Origin: Crocodylus rhombifer | Taxonomy: Eukaryota; Chordata; Crocodylia; Crocodylidae | NCBI GenBank assembly: GCA_038503035.1 | Contig: JAVSML010024320.1 | Location: 642,375 to 706,374 of the forward strand | Direction of reading: 5' to 3' | Length of the DNA: 64,000 nucleotides | Shown: piece by piece, positions 1 through 11,865 of the stretch | Layout of the letters: each line of letters starts with the position of its first letter | Numbering within the stretch: the first letter of the stretch is position 1 | Notes under the pieces: generated by a model | Told to the model about the DNA's origin: nothing | Database searches by the model: none | The model's input: the letters and a program-made list of their open reading frames with translations, nothing else | Made by a program: the position numbers and the translations under genes

Positions 1-55
1 ACATCACTGTTTCATACTGTACATGGTTGAAAGATTATAATTAAGGCTGAATACT

Positions 56-245
56 GCAGTGTTGCCAACTGTTACAATTTTATCATGAATCATGCAGTAT
101 TTGATGCTTTTCTTAAAGCCTTGACTTTTAAAGTCCTGTAATTGCAGTTTTCACTAAAAAGCACGTTTTTAGTCCTAATGTTCATGGAGCAAAAATATGA
201 TTCCTGGATAACCTTAAAGGCTCAAAGCCAGAAGGAAAATTAAAG
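56..245 (+). repeat. Unnamed interspersed repeat, family R1, copy 1
   Basis: This copy begins with GTGTTGCCAACTGT and runs through a CTTAAAGCC core to a tail with CCTTAAAGGCTCA. The same order of motifs occurs at 8944-9178 on this strand. The core recurs on the other strand at 4890-4978 and 11037-11140. Four scattered, diverged copies in 11 kb show it is an interspersed repeat. I see no open frame or clear terminal repeats, so SINE versus MITE status is open. Confidence 0.6.
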
Positions 246-1634
246 GAACCAACACTATTATTACAAGACAATCTCATGATTTTCATACCACGGTTGAGGT
301 TGCTTATGCAGATTCTCCATCTTCCTAAGCCAAACCCCTGCACAGTCCATGTGAAGGCTACGAACAATTAGACCATAAGGTCCAAATTTGTATTCAGCCA
401 CCTCTGAAATGGCATCCTCATTTTAGACCTTTCCATTTTATGTATGCCCAATGAAGAGAAGGTGAGTATATATGACAACAGCAAGATGTCAAATAAACTA
501 CCAAGGCTGAACTATAGGTGGTTTGTGCCCTCCTTTCCTCCTCAGTGAGGGACTGGAACACAACTTGGACTCGTCGATCTATTTTTCTGACAGGTCTCTG
601 AAAGCATTAGTAGGAGTCTTGGACACACCACAAGAAACTAAAAACTCCATGTTCAAACATATGATATGGCTTAGTCCTGGTGAGCAATATTCTTTACCCT
701 GTGATAAATTTTCAAGTTGCTGGGCTGAACAAACTAGAATAGAGCTCTTCCCTTCATTTGGCAGCTGAGCCCATGGCCCCATTTTGTTCTGTTACATCCT
801 TAGCATCAGCAGATCATATCCCATGGATCCCCCATCTATTTATACACCTGCCAAGCTGTCATGCAAACAAAGGGAAAACGGAGCAGTTATTATCTTAGCT
901 GTTGCCACGGCTCCCTGCATGTGTGAATGGAAGGCACTTTATGCCTTGTTCAAGCATGGCTGACATGGCTTTCATGTACTGGCAGAGGCTGAGAGGCTGC
1001 ACAACGGAACGTTGTATAAACCATGCACTGTGGGCACGCTAATGCCAAGCAGAATAAGGACTCCATTATTAAACTCTGCATGATTATTTGTGCTTCCCCC
1101 ATGCACTCTCTCCTAGTCATCGAAGCAGGATTTTCAGGGCAGAGCTGCTGGCAGGATCACTCTACCCGACTTACCAACATTTGTCCATCAAAACCAAAAA
1201 GCAAAGAAAGAGAGATAGAGTAGCTAGAACTAGATTAAGGTCCTTTCCAACTCTTACTCCTCACACCATTCAGAGCGCATGTGTCTGGGTGAGAATGAGG
1301 GATGCAGCAGATAAGGTTCTTTTAAAGGATTTCCATTTCTTCAAATTTAAAAACTTAAAAAGGAAAAGTGGTTTGGTTTCAAAAGTACATGTCCAGCGTG
1401 CCAAAGGCTGGCTGTATAGGCTGATATTTGGATTCAGATAATAGTCAGATTCCAGGTTCTTATTAATCAAATCTCCACATGAGAATAGCAGTGTTGATAC
1501 CCCCTTTACCTTATCTCTTTTACCTCCTTTTCTAAACCATTGTCAGGCAAAAAGGTAGGGAACCTCTTGACCTGAGAGTGGCAATCTGGTCCTCTTGCCC
1601 TTCCCTGATGGTTGCCTATCACTCTGCACTCTAA
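246..1634. other. Unassigned stretch, no feature recognised
   Basis: Read on both strands, this stretch has only short open frames (the longest 117 codons) that resemble no protein I know. There is no convincing splice-site pair, SINE or LINE signature. It may be intronic or intergenic single-copy DNA. Confidence 0.5.
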
Positions 1635-2124
1635 GGTGAGGGGCAAAAATTAGACATAAACTGGTAAAAGTGATTGGAAACTGGTTCAAGTCTGTAACAC
1701 AACAGAAGTTCAGTGCACATAAACCACTTTCAAAATGGCTGAAACCAGTTTAAAATAATATCAGACTAAACTGATTTAGGTTAAATCAGTTTATTGAACT
1801 TCTGTCCCAAATCCCCCCAGATTCAAGTTAACTCACAGTCACCCAGCATCCCAGGAAGTTTTGTACCTCCCCCTCAACCCTTCCCCATCCTTGCAGGGTG
1901 GGCAGGCTAGCTTTGGCCCAAGCTGTCTGCTTCCACCAAGCAAGCAGGTGTGCTCTAGCACCTTCCAGCTTCTAGCCTGGGCCACTGCAGGCATGTGGCT
2001 GCATTTCTGGAATCAAAAGTGAATGTATGTTCCCACACTTATCGATTCAATCTATGCAGTTTAAAGTAACCTGCAAAAATTGAATTGATTCAGCCTTTGA
2101 CTGTTTGGCAGTCTGAACTTAACC
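1635..2124 (+). mobile_element. TIR element, TAA-flanked family H, copy A
   Basis: The element is flanked by TAA on both sides (1632-1634 and 2125-2127), as expected for a 3-bp TWA target duplication. The left end starts GGTGAGGGGC and the right end, read in reverse, starts GGTTAAGTTCAGAC, a decayed version of the GGCTAGGGACAGAC terminus of copy C at 53505-54574. The interior AACTGGTTCAAGTCTGTAAC block and the later ACCTGCAAAAATTGAAT block match copies at 46.7 kb and 53.5 kb. A PIF/Harbinger origin is inferred from the TAA target. There is no transposase, so it is non-autonomous. It is older than copy C judging by its diverged ends. Confidence 0.65.
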
Positions 2125-2127
2125 TAA

Positions 2128-2709
2128 AGGTTTACTTGATAGAACCATCGTGCTTCAAGTTCGTAGTAAATTTCTTTAAGGGGTGAGGGTAACTAGCTGC
2201 CCAGCACCTCCTGCGTTTTCCTATTATAAGTCTTGCTGCTATACAACATGTCTTCAAACTGTGATGCTCCAAAGGAATGTCCTTAGCTACTGGAAATCTC
2301 CAGGGCATCTGAACCTGATATGTTAAAGTGACAGTGCAGTGACAGCAGTACTACATAGGATGCAAAGATGTTTGGGAGCTGCATGTTGTCCAGATACATT
2401 ACTCATCCATGAGCTTCCTACAGGCAAGCATGAATAATAAGGAAATAATACCCTTTTTTGAAAGCTATTGAATCATAACAGAGCTTTTTATGTCTGCAGT
2501 GTTCTGTCATCTGTGATGCTATATTTCTCATGTGCATAATGGTTTGCAGATCAAAGCTTCTTCCTCAAGTAAATTTCTCCAACAAAAGTCCAGGTGGATT
2601 TAAGGATGATCTGGGAGATTTTGCACTTTCTCAGTACCTTAGTGATAAGCTATAGCAGCAGGTCTTTATTCATCTGCTAAAAAATTAACAGAAGTCCACT
2701 TATCAATCA
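2128..2709. other. Unassigned stretch
   Basis: No gene, SINE, LINE or TIR signature is visible on either strand. Frames are short. Confidence 0.45.
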
Positions 2710-3560
2710 ATATTCAGTGTCTGCCATGAGCAGCCCAGGGTCTGTGCTTGTCTCTGCCACCCGCCATGGAGCCCTGACTGTTTGCAGCAGGCAACTGGAC
2801 CAGGGTCCACAGAGCCTAGCTATTAGGTACTAGACCCCGCTTCCCCACCCCCTTACTCTATTCAGTGGGGCAGGAAGTACATTGCCTGCTTCCTCCCTCC
2901 CACTCTGGAGCTATTGCCCTTTCTGTGGGGCAGGGAGGCATAGGGGGTGGTTTTGCTCACTCCCCACATTGCTGCCCCCTGGTTCTCTGGGAACTCCCTG
3001 AGGGGCAAGCAGGATGGGGAGGGTTAGGGCCCCCCAGCCCAGGGAGGTAGCTGCAGTTGCAGCTAGGTATAGGTAGCTGGGACTCCACAGCCCTGTCACC
3101 AAGCCCTGACACTTGGGCTGGCCTGAGCAGGTGCTGCCCTGCCTGCCATGGCATTTTGGCTCCCTGCTGCCCTGCCCTGGCCAGGGGAGCTGGGGTGTTT
3201 TCCAGCCAACAATCACTGAACCAGCTTTGCACCTTAACCCTGTGTGGAGTGGCACGGTGGGCAGCATGGGGGCCAGGCTGGGGAGAGTGATGGCAGGGAT
3301 TTGTGTCAGCTGACCCCTTGGTCTGGCTGTGACAGACATGGGAGCAGGGAGCCCAAGCATGGGCAGGTGGACAAAGGTGGATGGAGAAGACCCTGCCAGC
3401 TGCAAGCCAACCCTCACTGGGGCACTGAAGGACAGGGCTTGTCCTCCCTCTGTGGAGCCACACCCAGCACGGTGGCCAGCAGGGAGTCTGCCCTGAGCCT
3501 GTGTGCTCTGTAATGGTGGGTGAAGGCCCTGCTGCCATCACCTGCGACTCACCCTGACAT
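2710..3560. other. GC-rich block of unknown origin
   Basis: This block is far richer in G and C than its AT-rich neighbours, with many CCTGC, GGGGCAG and CTGCC runs. Open frames of 168 and 225 codons exist on the minus strand, but they arise because stop codons are rare in such sequence. One runs into the (AC)n tract as a Cys-Val repeat. It ends at the microsatellite that precedes a TIR-like terminus at 3708, so it may be the body of a transposon whose left end I cannot find. It is low in CpG, so I do not call a CpG island. Confidence 0.4.
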
Positions 3561-3563
3561 ATG

Positions 3564-3595
3564 TACACACACACATGCACACAATCCCCCACACA

Positions 3596-3635
<40 letters not shown>
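3564..3635 (+). repeat. (AC)n microsatellite
   Basis: This is a compound AC-rich tract with a pure (AC)n run of 33 bases at 3603-3635. Interruptions by TG, CCCC and AT lie to the left. It is likely length-polymorphic. Confidence 0.95.
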
Positions 3636-3637
<2 letters not shown>

Positions 3638-3639
3638 GC

Positions 3640-3708
3640 CTGTGTTATCAATTAAACAGTTAACTGATACAATTATCAGAGTTTAAACAGCTATTTTTAC
3701 ATCCCTAC
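3640..3708. mobile_element. Right end of a probable hAT-like MITE
   Basis: The stretch TTAACTGATACAATTATCAG is a short palindromic segment, and the end TTTTTACATCCCTA read in reverse gives TAGGGATGTAAAAA, a hAT-style terminus. No matching left terminus or 8-bp target copy of CTGCAAGC was found upstream. The element is therefore partial, or its left end lies beyond the GC-rich block in decayed form. Confidence 0.35.
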
Positions 3709-3729
3709 TGCAAGCATATGAGCAGATCC

Positions 3730-3825
3730 ACAACTAAGGGGCTGATTCAAAGCCCATTTAAATCAATGGGTTCTCAGAATATCCCTGACTTTCAGTGTGC
3801 TTTGGAGGAGACCCACAGTATATTC
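3730..3825. repeat. Short palindromic repeat, family R3
   Basis: CTGATTCAAAGCCCATTTAA is followed by a loosely inverted partner, GACTTTCAGTGTGCTTTGG. Related fragments lie at 12880-12935, 29428-29480, 29658-29730 and 53105-53165. I recall this CAAAGCCCATTGA type of sequence as widespread in reptile DNA, but I cannot name the family. Confidence 0.4.
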
Positions 3826-4889
3826 CAACCAAAATCACGGAGAAAGGGGAAAAAAGTAGGTACTCCTTAAGGTACCCAGGAGTGATCCTGTAGCAAATGA
3901 TTGGATTGCCGAGTCAGGTGGGAAATACATCAAGGTGCTCTGGGGAAGGAAAAGACAAAATAAATGTTGTGCTGCCACATACCGCTCTGCAGGTGCTAGT
4001 TCTTAATGTAATATATTTTTTCAATTGCCCTATAGCAATCAGCAGCTGGACAACGAAACAACTCCAATTACCAACAGAATCCAAATGAATATAACAATGC
4101 ATACGCTCTGGATAACACAACTAATTAATTTAGCTTAAGCCCCAAGCAGACAGTGTCCAAAGAACCACAGCAAATTGAAGTCATCACTTTTCTTAGTCTG
4201 TTTTCTGAATGCTTTGTAAGGAGGAATCACTAGCTGAATATTGACATCTTCACTGTCTGGGGCTGGTAACAAGATTCTCTTTCCTGATTTCCTGCTGTGG
4301 AAAGCAAAATTATTTAATGCTTAAAAGGTACGGGACTGTGAGTTAGTAGAACTGGATCCAATTTCAAGATCTGCATGGACATTCCACTGTGACCTTAAGC
4401 AAATTGTATATGCTAACACTTTTAGAAATTCCCACTGTGAGGGCTTTCACACTGAGGGGTCCATAATTAGTGGGCAGTTTTGGAAGTATTGGTCTTAATT
4501 TCCCAATCTCCCTGTTTTAGGTTCTATGTAATTTGTGTAGGTATGTGCACGCTCTCTCACACACACATGCACACACACTTTTCACCATTGCTGTTGGGTT
4601 TAATGCGGTAATATTTGAAGGACTACCAGTACCAAAAGTTTAAAAATCATAAGTCAGCCCCCAAAATGTATGTAATTTTTTAAAATAAATATTAGACTCT
4701 GTGCTTTGGCGTCTGAGAACTAAGATGCACTTAAAACAGATTTTCCAGCTTCTTTGCTCAACTGCAAGACTTAGCAGCATGTGTCATAGCACCTTCATAG
4801 CATCTGACAAGGTAGGATGTTGCCTATGAAAGCTTAGGCCTTTCTGAATAAGCTAGTTTCTAAGGTACCACCCTGCCCTGTCTTCTAAC
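3826..4889. other. Mostly unassigned stretch with a weak MIR-like segment
   Basis: At about 4325-4420 the motif GTGACCTTAAGCAAATTG resembles the CORE region of MIR, plus orientation. A short AC tract lies near 4555-4580. The rest shows nothing recognisable. Confidence 0.35.
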
Positions 4890-4978
4890 AAAAATTAAAG
4901 TTGAGATTATCATATAATCACATGACTCCACAAACTGGGGCTTTAAGAAAAGACACTAAATATTTTCAGACCTGCAGA
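4890..4978 (-). repeat. Family R1 repeat, copy 3
   Basis: Read on the minus strand this segment contains CTTAAAGCCCCAGTTTGTGG and GTGATTATATGATAATCTCA, matching the core of the R1 copies. It is truncated at both ends relative to the copies at 56-245 and 8944-9178. Confidence 0.5.
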
Positions 4979-7559
4979 TACCCTGCACTGAGTAGCATTT
5001 GGATAACCTAGAGGGATGGTACTATATGTATACATTATTGTTAAATTTGCAGCCATCCCTCCTCCCATTTTAATTCCTCAGTTCTAACCTTTCTTCTCCC
5101 TAAATTCAGTCCTGTAGGCACTATTCTTCTTTGCAAAACAACAATGAATTTTAATCAATGTAATGTCTAAGGGCATCCTCTCATTAGTAACAAGTGAGTT
5201 TTTTCCACTTCTTCCTCAGCCTTCTCCCAAGTTCAATAAGTTTTGGAAGTTCCCTGTTCCTCATGATCTGCACAATCCACTTTGGAAGCATTGCAATTTC
5301 TTGTATGGCTGTTTTTTCTGATCTTGCCCATATTTGAAAGACAGGGTCTGAATGAAAAATGTTACAAGTCAGATTTTCAAAACTCAGGCTCTTGCTGGTT
5401 TTTTATAGGTTATGATTGATGTGTCATAGGTAAGAGGATGTATATACACACCCAGTAGCAAGGGCAAACTGACCAAATGGGGTGTGTGTATGATATCATT
5501 TGAACACGCACAAGATGAGACAAAAATTTATGCACTTGAGAGACTCCATGCTAACCAACAGGTCAGCATCAGGCTGCTTTGAAACTGTAGAAATACAGGT
5601 TTGAAACTTTGGTGGGCTGATATTTAACAGTAGAAGGAGCCCTGGGAGGAATTTGGTAGGCAGTTTTAGAGTTGTCCAAGGGTACTTGTGATAGGAAGGA
5701 GAAGGGCCATTAAGAGGAATGGCTTGACATTAGGGACAGAAAATGGTTATGGCTCAGAACAAAAAACCCAGCCTATGGCGGGAAGACAAGTGTTTTGCGT
5801 TGTAGAAAGTTGAGTCAGAGCACTTTACACTGTGAGGAGGTTTCCAGCAGCTGAAGAGTGACAGACTCAAACCCCACTGTCTTCCAAGCTGACAACCCTT
5901 GAGTGACACGAGCTCTATTTGATTGCTATTGCTCATTCTGTCTGTGGGAGGAGACTAGAGATTCACGGCTCTCTCCAGAGACAGCACTGTCTGCAATACT
6001 GATCTTCAGAAAGGGGCCTTATTTTTGTAAATGAGCAAATTAGTTAGGAGGTGCCTGAAGGGAAAAGTTGGGAAATTAAAATTCAGAGAAGCAGCATGAA
6101 GGCCATTTAAGAATAACTTATTAGAATCACAGAATATCTGTGACGTACCTTCAAGCAAGAGAAGGATGGGAGGAAGACGGGGGGTGGAGGGGGAGAGATG
6201 CAAAGTGGTAAAATATCCGAATTTATTTTTGCCACAGAAATCCCTTTTCGAAAACAGGAAGCTAAAAGAATTAATGATAAATCCTAAGAAGTGTAAAACA
6301 GAGAAAATAGACTGCACTCAAGGGTATAACCAGGCCCCCACATACCCTCCTGTAATTGAAGCTGTCTTGGGTTAGTAGATACTATTATACCACTATATGG
6401 CTGCTTAGGGGTGGATTTAGATAGATTAAGCTCTACACTAGTGTCACACTTATGCTGGTAGAGATATATCTCTGATTCTTTCAGGGGTAGTTCCCCGCCA
6501 GATCAGAAGTTACCACAATTTAGAGGTTATCTGCCCACACTTTTTAAAGTCAGCACACACACTTCATCTTTCCAAACCTTAAATTATGCGTGTGTTTAGG
6601 TGGTGCCCTGAATAGGCAAACTCAGAATGAAGCACTTGTTTGAATCAAGACCTAAAGGGTCCTTCTTGTTCATATGCACACAGGAAGACCACAGCAGACC
6701 TGAGATACGAGCTGGGGGGCATTAACCACAAAGACACCCTTCCTTTCTTCCTTGCTATTGGTGTTCTTGAGAAATTACTCTTAAAAATGGCTCAAATCTA
6801 CCTGCTACAGGCAGCCTAATCTTCATGCAGAAAGAGTATCATATCCTCCTTAGATGTTGAAATAATTCCACCACTCAAGTGAGCAGCCTGAGTTGTAGTC
6901 TGACATAAGGGATGCAGTGTGTCTGACACCCATTAAAGTGAAGATTTGTAACACCTGATGTTTACAGAATATCCTGCATGCTAAAACAAGCTGGAATTTC
7001 TTTACTCCATTTGGCTGTGGGCAGTGCTAATGTAAATTGAGTAATATAATTTGGTGTTTATTCAAAATGTGTGTACAAACTTACACACATTTACAACAGT
7101 GGCCCAATGCTTGGGATGCCAAATTGCAGCCTGTAAGACCAGTTTCCTGATCTTCCTTCCTTGTCCTGCAGATTTTCCCTGTGGCTTTGGAAAAGTCCAG
7201 CAGGATATGTCTACACCAAGTCCCTGAGATTCTCAGGGAGGGATGTTCCTGAGCATACCCCTTCTATCCACTCTCATTTACACACACCAAGCCCAGAAAT
7301 GCAGTGGTAAAGTCACTCCAAGGTGCAGTAGTATAGCAAACAAAAAGTGACTAGGCATTAGCCATAGGTGCCCATTTAAATGGGCACATGAATGGCAGAT
7401 GCTCCCACTGCTGCCCAGCTGTCACAACAGCCCCTGCCACCACCACTGGAGTGCAGACCCTGGATGTTAACACTCCCTGATGGGGTGGGAGAAGCTGAGT
7501 GAAGTGGTTTTGGAAGTGTCCTTCCCCGAGGACCCTGGGAACACAGTGTAGAAATTCCC
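4979..7559. other. Unassigned stretch of about 2.6 kb
   Basis: Read on both strands, no LINE, SINE, TIR element or plausible exon was recognised. The longest frame, 103 codons on the minus strand at 6006-6317, has no familiar domain. A perfect 20-bp palindrome lies at 7368-7387 and is listed separately. Confidence 0.45.
7368..7387. repeat. Perfect 20-bp palindrome
   Basis: GTGCCCATTTAAATGGGCAC is its own reverse complement without a spacer. It could be the centre of a decayed inverted repeat or a dimeric protein site; nothing around it decides. Confidence 0.9.
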
Positions 7560-7700
7560 TCAGTCTCTCTGTCACAGCTCTCACATGTGAAATGGGAATA
7601 AAAGTACTACATTACCTCACAGGAGTGTTTTGGGGAGGACACATAGAGCAAGTATTGTCAAGTCATTAGACTGTGCAGTAATGGGATCTATGCCACTACT
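7560..7700 (+). mobile_element. MIR/CORE-SINE fragment
   Basis: The order TCACATGTGAAATGGGAATA, then TACCTCACAGGAGTG, then a GTCATTAG tail follows the MIR 3' half (CATCTGTAAAATGGGGATAA, then CCTCACAGGGTTGTTGTGAG). The copy is old and diverged, and the tRNA-related 5' part is not preserved well enough to mark. Confidence 0.6.
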
Positions 7701-8194
7701 TCTAATGCAGACACACAGTAAGTTCAAAATGTTCATGGCAGGAAGAAGAGAAGACATCCCATAAAAAATAGAAAATAAAATAAAGGATTTCTCACTATTC
7801 AAATGTCAACAATGAAGCCCAGGCAAAAATTGGTCTAGTGAAGTACTGCAGTGAAAGAAAACATGTCCCTTCCTTCCCCTTCAGTACTACATTGTGTGCA
7901 TGTAGATGAGATTTGGAGGATTTGGAGGATTTTGCATGCATAGACAAACTTTTAACCAAAGTGAGTACACATATTCCATGGCTTGGGACTAGTTTATAAA
8001 GAAAGCAGCCTCCAGGATAAGTTCCTGAATAGGGGAAAGCAAGGAAATGGGAAAGAAATGAAGAAAATTTAGACATGAACTAACTCAAGAGCCAAAGAGG
8101 GGTCAAATCAAGTACACAGTAACAGCTGCAGAAGGGAAAGGAATAAATACATTTGTGTAGTAATACTTTCTAACTTATATATAGTACTTCTCAT
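7701..8194. other. Unassigned stretch
   Basis: Nothing recognised on either strand apart from a small direct repeat of GGATTTGGA near 7915-7932. Confidence 0.45.
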
Positions 8195-8395
8195 GGGTCC
8201 ATTTCAAAGTGCTTCACAATGGCAATAAATATCATTGTCCTCATCTTACTGATTGGAAAATGGAGGTGCAGAGAAAAGAGGTAATTTGCCCAAGGTCACC
8301 CCAAAGGCTGGTGGCAGAACTGAAAATACAACATAGGTCCTCTGAGTCCCAGTACTCTACCGTGATCTTTTAACCCAGTCCTATTGCATTCAGTA
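8195..8395 (-). mobile_element. MIR/CORE-SINE, nearly full length
   Basis: On this strand AAAGTGCTTCACAATGG is followed by CCTCATCTTACTGATTGG, TTTGCCCAAGGTCACCC, GGTGGCAGAACTG and a final TCCCAGTACTCTACCG block. That is the reverse complement of the MIR layout: tRNA-derived head at the high-coordinate end, CORE in the middle and tail near 8195. It is one of the best preserved SINEs in the window. Confidence 0.75.
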
Positions 8396-8943
8396 TTAGC
8401 TATTTTATAAACCAGAGAATCAATCCCAGCTGTTCCTGAATTAATTTCAGAACATCTGAGCCGGGAGAAGTTGCAATGCCCCATCTTTCTGCCCTCTGCA
8501 ATGCTGCATCCTGCTTTGGAACCAGTACAGTCCCTGGCATAAGTATTCATATTCTCAGGGGTCTCTAATATATGCAGACATTGATAGCTCCCTAAGAGCT
8601 GTTCTGCCTCCCCCCACCCTCCCTTCCCCTTGACAGGCTTCCATACCAATGTGTGGGCAGCAGGTGATATAAAGTGCTTTATATCCGCTTAGCATTTCCC
8701 CACACCTTTAAGGGGACCTCCCAGTGACCTGAGAATAAACTTAATAACTGGCAGAGATGTAATAAGGCAGCTCTGTACCCTGGGCAACAGTGGCGCATAT
8801 GGGAGCACTGGCTGCCATGCTGCTGGCATCAGCAGGACAGCCAGCCACAAACTCCATCAGTGGCCCACAAAGGCAGTGCCCTGGGCTGCTGCCCCAGTTG
8901 CCCCCCTTCCCCTCCCAGCCCCTCTCAGTTATGTTACTATCTG
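8396..8943. other. Unassigned stretch with a GC-rich patch
   Basis: The part from about 8740 to 8930 is GC-rich, with GGGAGCACTGGCTGCCATGC-like sequence. It resembles in style the interiors of small TIR elements elsewhere in the window, but no termini were found. No coding signal is seen. Confidence 0.35.
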
Positions 8944-9178
8944 TAGTATTGCCAACTGTCTTGATTATTATTGCAAGCCTTGTGAAATGTGATGTTTTGT
9001 GCACAGCTCCACATCCTGGAGCCATGTGATTATTTTGGGAGAACCTCAGCTTGCATTTAACATTTTTTCTAGTCCTCATGGTTGTGGAGAAAAAGCTGTG
9101 ATCCCAATTGAGCCTTAAAGGCTCAAAAATGTGACCCTGATTGAACCTTAAAAGCTCAAGAACAAAGAAGAAAAGCAA
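8944..9178 (+). repeat. Family R1 repeat, copy 2, with internally duplicated tail
   Basis: It begins ATTGCCAACTGTCTTGATT and shares the CTAGTCCTCATGGTTGTGG segment with copy 1. The tail is duplicated: TGTGATCCCAATTGAGCC (from 9098) is repeated as TGTGACCCTGATTGAACC (from 9131), a period of 33 bases. Both tail units carry CCTTAAARGCTCA. Confidence 0.6.
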
Positions 9179-11036
9179 AAGACCTCGACTGTAATTAGTA
9201 ATAGTAGCTGTAGTAGCAGTAATATGAGCCTGCCATCAAAGCACTCTACTTAGTATTATGAGAGGGACCATGTTGTTATTAATAAGAATATAAACTATTA
9301 CTTATTATTAATGCCAACGATGATGATGATGATGACAGCAATAACAGTCCAAACCTACAACAACAACCATGTCTCATACTGTTTAAGTTACTCCCATGGT
9401 TTGGAGGTAGAGGGGCAGTGGAGTCCTCCTGACTCATGCATTTTGAATGTATGTGGCTGGTACTCTGCTTGCTACACATACTTGACAATGTTTTTTAAGT
9501 ATTTGTGTTTGTTGGCTCAATTGGGCTATATCATTAGCTGATTCAAATCTGCATTGGTGATGCCTTGATTAACCACAGCTGAGAGTCTGGCCTATTCACA
9601 CTCTTAATTTTAAGCTATTGTCCTAAACTCAGGAGAAAGCACCTTTTTCATTTTTAAACTAATACACAATCAGTATGTGATGGCTACTAGTCCCTAACTG
9701 CTAAGCCAGCTGTGCAATGCAATTTTATTCCTCTCGATAAAGGGTAAAATAAATTAGGTTTTTGTTACCATCAAATTACCCTTATTTTAAGGGTTTCAGT
9801 TTTCCAGGGCTAAAGGTTGTCTCCCTATGCCCCTCTAATAATATTGAGTAGAGTGCTTTGATGGCAGTCGCATTTGGCTCAATTCCCCCAATTATTCATT
9901 AGTGCTGATATTTTAAATAATGCGGGTAGTTCAAAGCTTCCCATAAGCTTCCCTGAAGAGGCAGCTGTGGCTTTCCTCCCATACAGCCAGTACCATAGTT
10001 CATAGGAAGGACATGTCAAGAGGGGGGAAACTGGTGTAAGAGAAGATACGACAGAAACTCATAATGTCCTTCAGGCTGTCAGGCAATTGTGACCCAGAAT
10101 CAGGAGAATGTGAGAAAGTGGCTTAGGGTCACCTCTGTCCTCATCCTCATCAGCTGTATAGCTTAAAAATGAGCCCTAGGATTTTGCTTTCATTGCAAGC
10201 AAAGCTGCCCCTCACATTGCTTAAACAGACGTCTCTTTTCCCTGAGGAAACCGTCTAGGATGTGTATTGTATGAGATGCCTGGCGGCTGGCATGCAGCCA
10301 GCGTGACATTCCCTGGCACATGCCCATTACGCTTCACCCTGTGTGTGAACCCACAAGATTATACATAAGTGCCTATTTTAACTTTCCCCTACTGAGGAAG
10401 CAGCCTGTGCTTAAAGGGACAGTGACAACTTGAAAACATAACCAAAAAAAGAAAGCGACTTTTAAAATCCTGTGGTCCCCAAGCTGATGTATTGTAGTTT
10501 ATGCCATCAGATTTTTATTTTATTTTTTTGCTTGTTAAGTAAGTTGTTTTTTATTCTCCTTTTAATATGTGAGAGATAAGGGAAACTGGAGGCTGTGATT
10601 TTTGCATCAGGGTCTGCTAGCACAAACCCTGTGCCCAAACAACACTAGTGCAGTGGATGAGTCTCTGCAAAGGTGGACAGTTTCATCCAAAAATAGCTGA
10701 TGCCAGACCCAGAAGTAACCAACTATCCTGGGAAGAAATAAAACTGCTTATACACAAATGAGTGTCAAATGGACAAAGTAAACAACTTAGACATATAGGA
10801 AAAATGTATCTTTCTGATTTCCATCGATAGCGCTCTCCAGTGAAGTATTGACAGGCTTGTGAATTAAAAAATCACATATCAAAACTACCACAAATCATAA
10901 AATTGGCTCAACAGTCAATTTTTGTTTCTCTAGGGAGAAGGATTTCTTTTTATTTGCCAGCTGGGATGTTGAGCCTGAGTGATACACAAGGTCAGGTATT
11001 CAAGATTTTCTCCACACTTGCAAGCCAGAAAGTCAT
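9179..11036. other. Unassigned AT-rich stretch
   Basis: It holds a short GAT trinucleotide tract at 9319-9335 and an AT-rich run near 10500-10570. No gene or transposon was recognised. Confidence 0.45.
9319..9335 (+). repeat. (GAT)n trinucleotide microsatellite
   Basis: Five to six GAT units in a row. Confidence 0.85.
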
Positions 11037-11140
11037 TTTTTTTCTAAACATGAGAGTTGAGATTGTCAAATAATTGCAGCACACTAGGAGCTGGGGCTTA
11101 AGAAAAACAACAAGTATGAAATCACAAGACCTGCCAACCC
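11037..11140 (-). repeat. Family R1 repeat, copy 4
   Basis: Read on the minus strand: GGCAGGTCTTGTGATTTC, TTTTTCTTAAGCCCCAGCTC and TTTGACAATCTCAACTCTC. These match R1 copies 1 and 3 in order. It is a fragment. Confidence 0.55.
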
Positions 11141-11865
11141 AAAGCACTTTGTAACCATAACAGGTGAAATCATTTCAATGATTTTAAATTGTGAATGCCC
11201 CTTTAACTTTGGCATCCTTTAAACATGTGTTCACACTTTCTTGCCTTCCTCTCTACAATCAGAACACCCTTCAGCCTGTAATCAAGATGGGACTATTCAG
11301 CTAAAAGTATGTTTGAAGTTTTGCACAATGTAAAGACACACTGAAGATTCACCATATGATGTCTACGCAGATGCTTTTATCATTTGTTTTGACCTGTGCA
11401 TGTTACATGTCTGCCTCGAAAAACTAATAAAGAGATTTGCTCTTATATATAACAAGAAAAGAACATCAGAAATAAGAAGCCTGTGGGAGAGAGTCACTGA
11501 CTTTGCTAAACCATCACAGCATAAAGAGAGGCAAATCAAAGAGGAACCGAATCTTGTCGAAAAGCTAAATGATTTTGTATAATGGACATGTTACTGCTTG
11601 ATTTCAGTCTCCCACTCTGTGTCACGATGTGCTGCTCGCTACCTTCAGAAGAGACATGTTTCTTCTGTTATGAATATAGGATTTACATGATATTGAAAAC
11701 CAAAACAGCAGGATGACTTGTCAGTTATACTTAAGATCTTGGTGTGGCGGCAGATGGGTTAAGGTTTTTTGCTACTAATACTAAGAGAGTCATAAATTCA
11801 AGCCTCATTCTGGATTTGGGCTATAGGTCAGCCCTGGTCAGCCCAGCTGACAATGGATACCTGTC
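11141..11865. other. Unassigned stretch
   Basis: A 60-codon plus-strand frame at 11400-11582 is rich in Lys and Glu but has no known motif or splice context that supports an exon. Nothing else was recognised. Confidence 0.4.

Noticed and set aside
2957..3634. 225-codon minus-strand open frame
   Set aside because: It starts in the (AC)n microsatellite as a Cys-Val repeat and then crosses GC-rich DNA where stops are scarce. An overlapping frame of similar length exists on the same strand. No domain is visible.
11400..11582. 60-codon Lys/Glu-rich frame as a small gene
   Set aside because: No homology recognised, no splice acceptor before it and no polyadenylation signal context beyond chance. 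Length is within random expectation.
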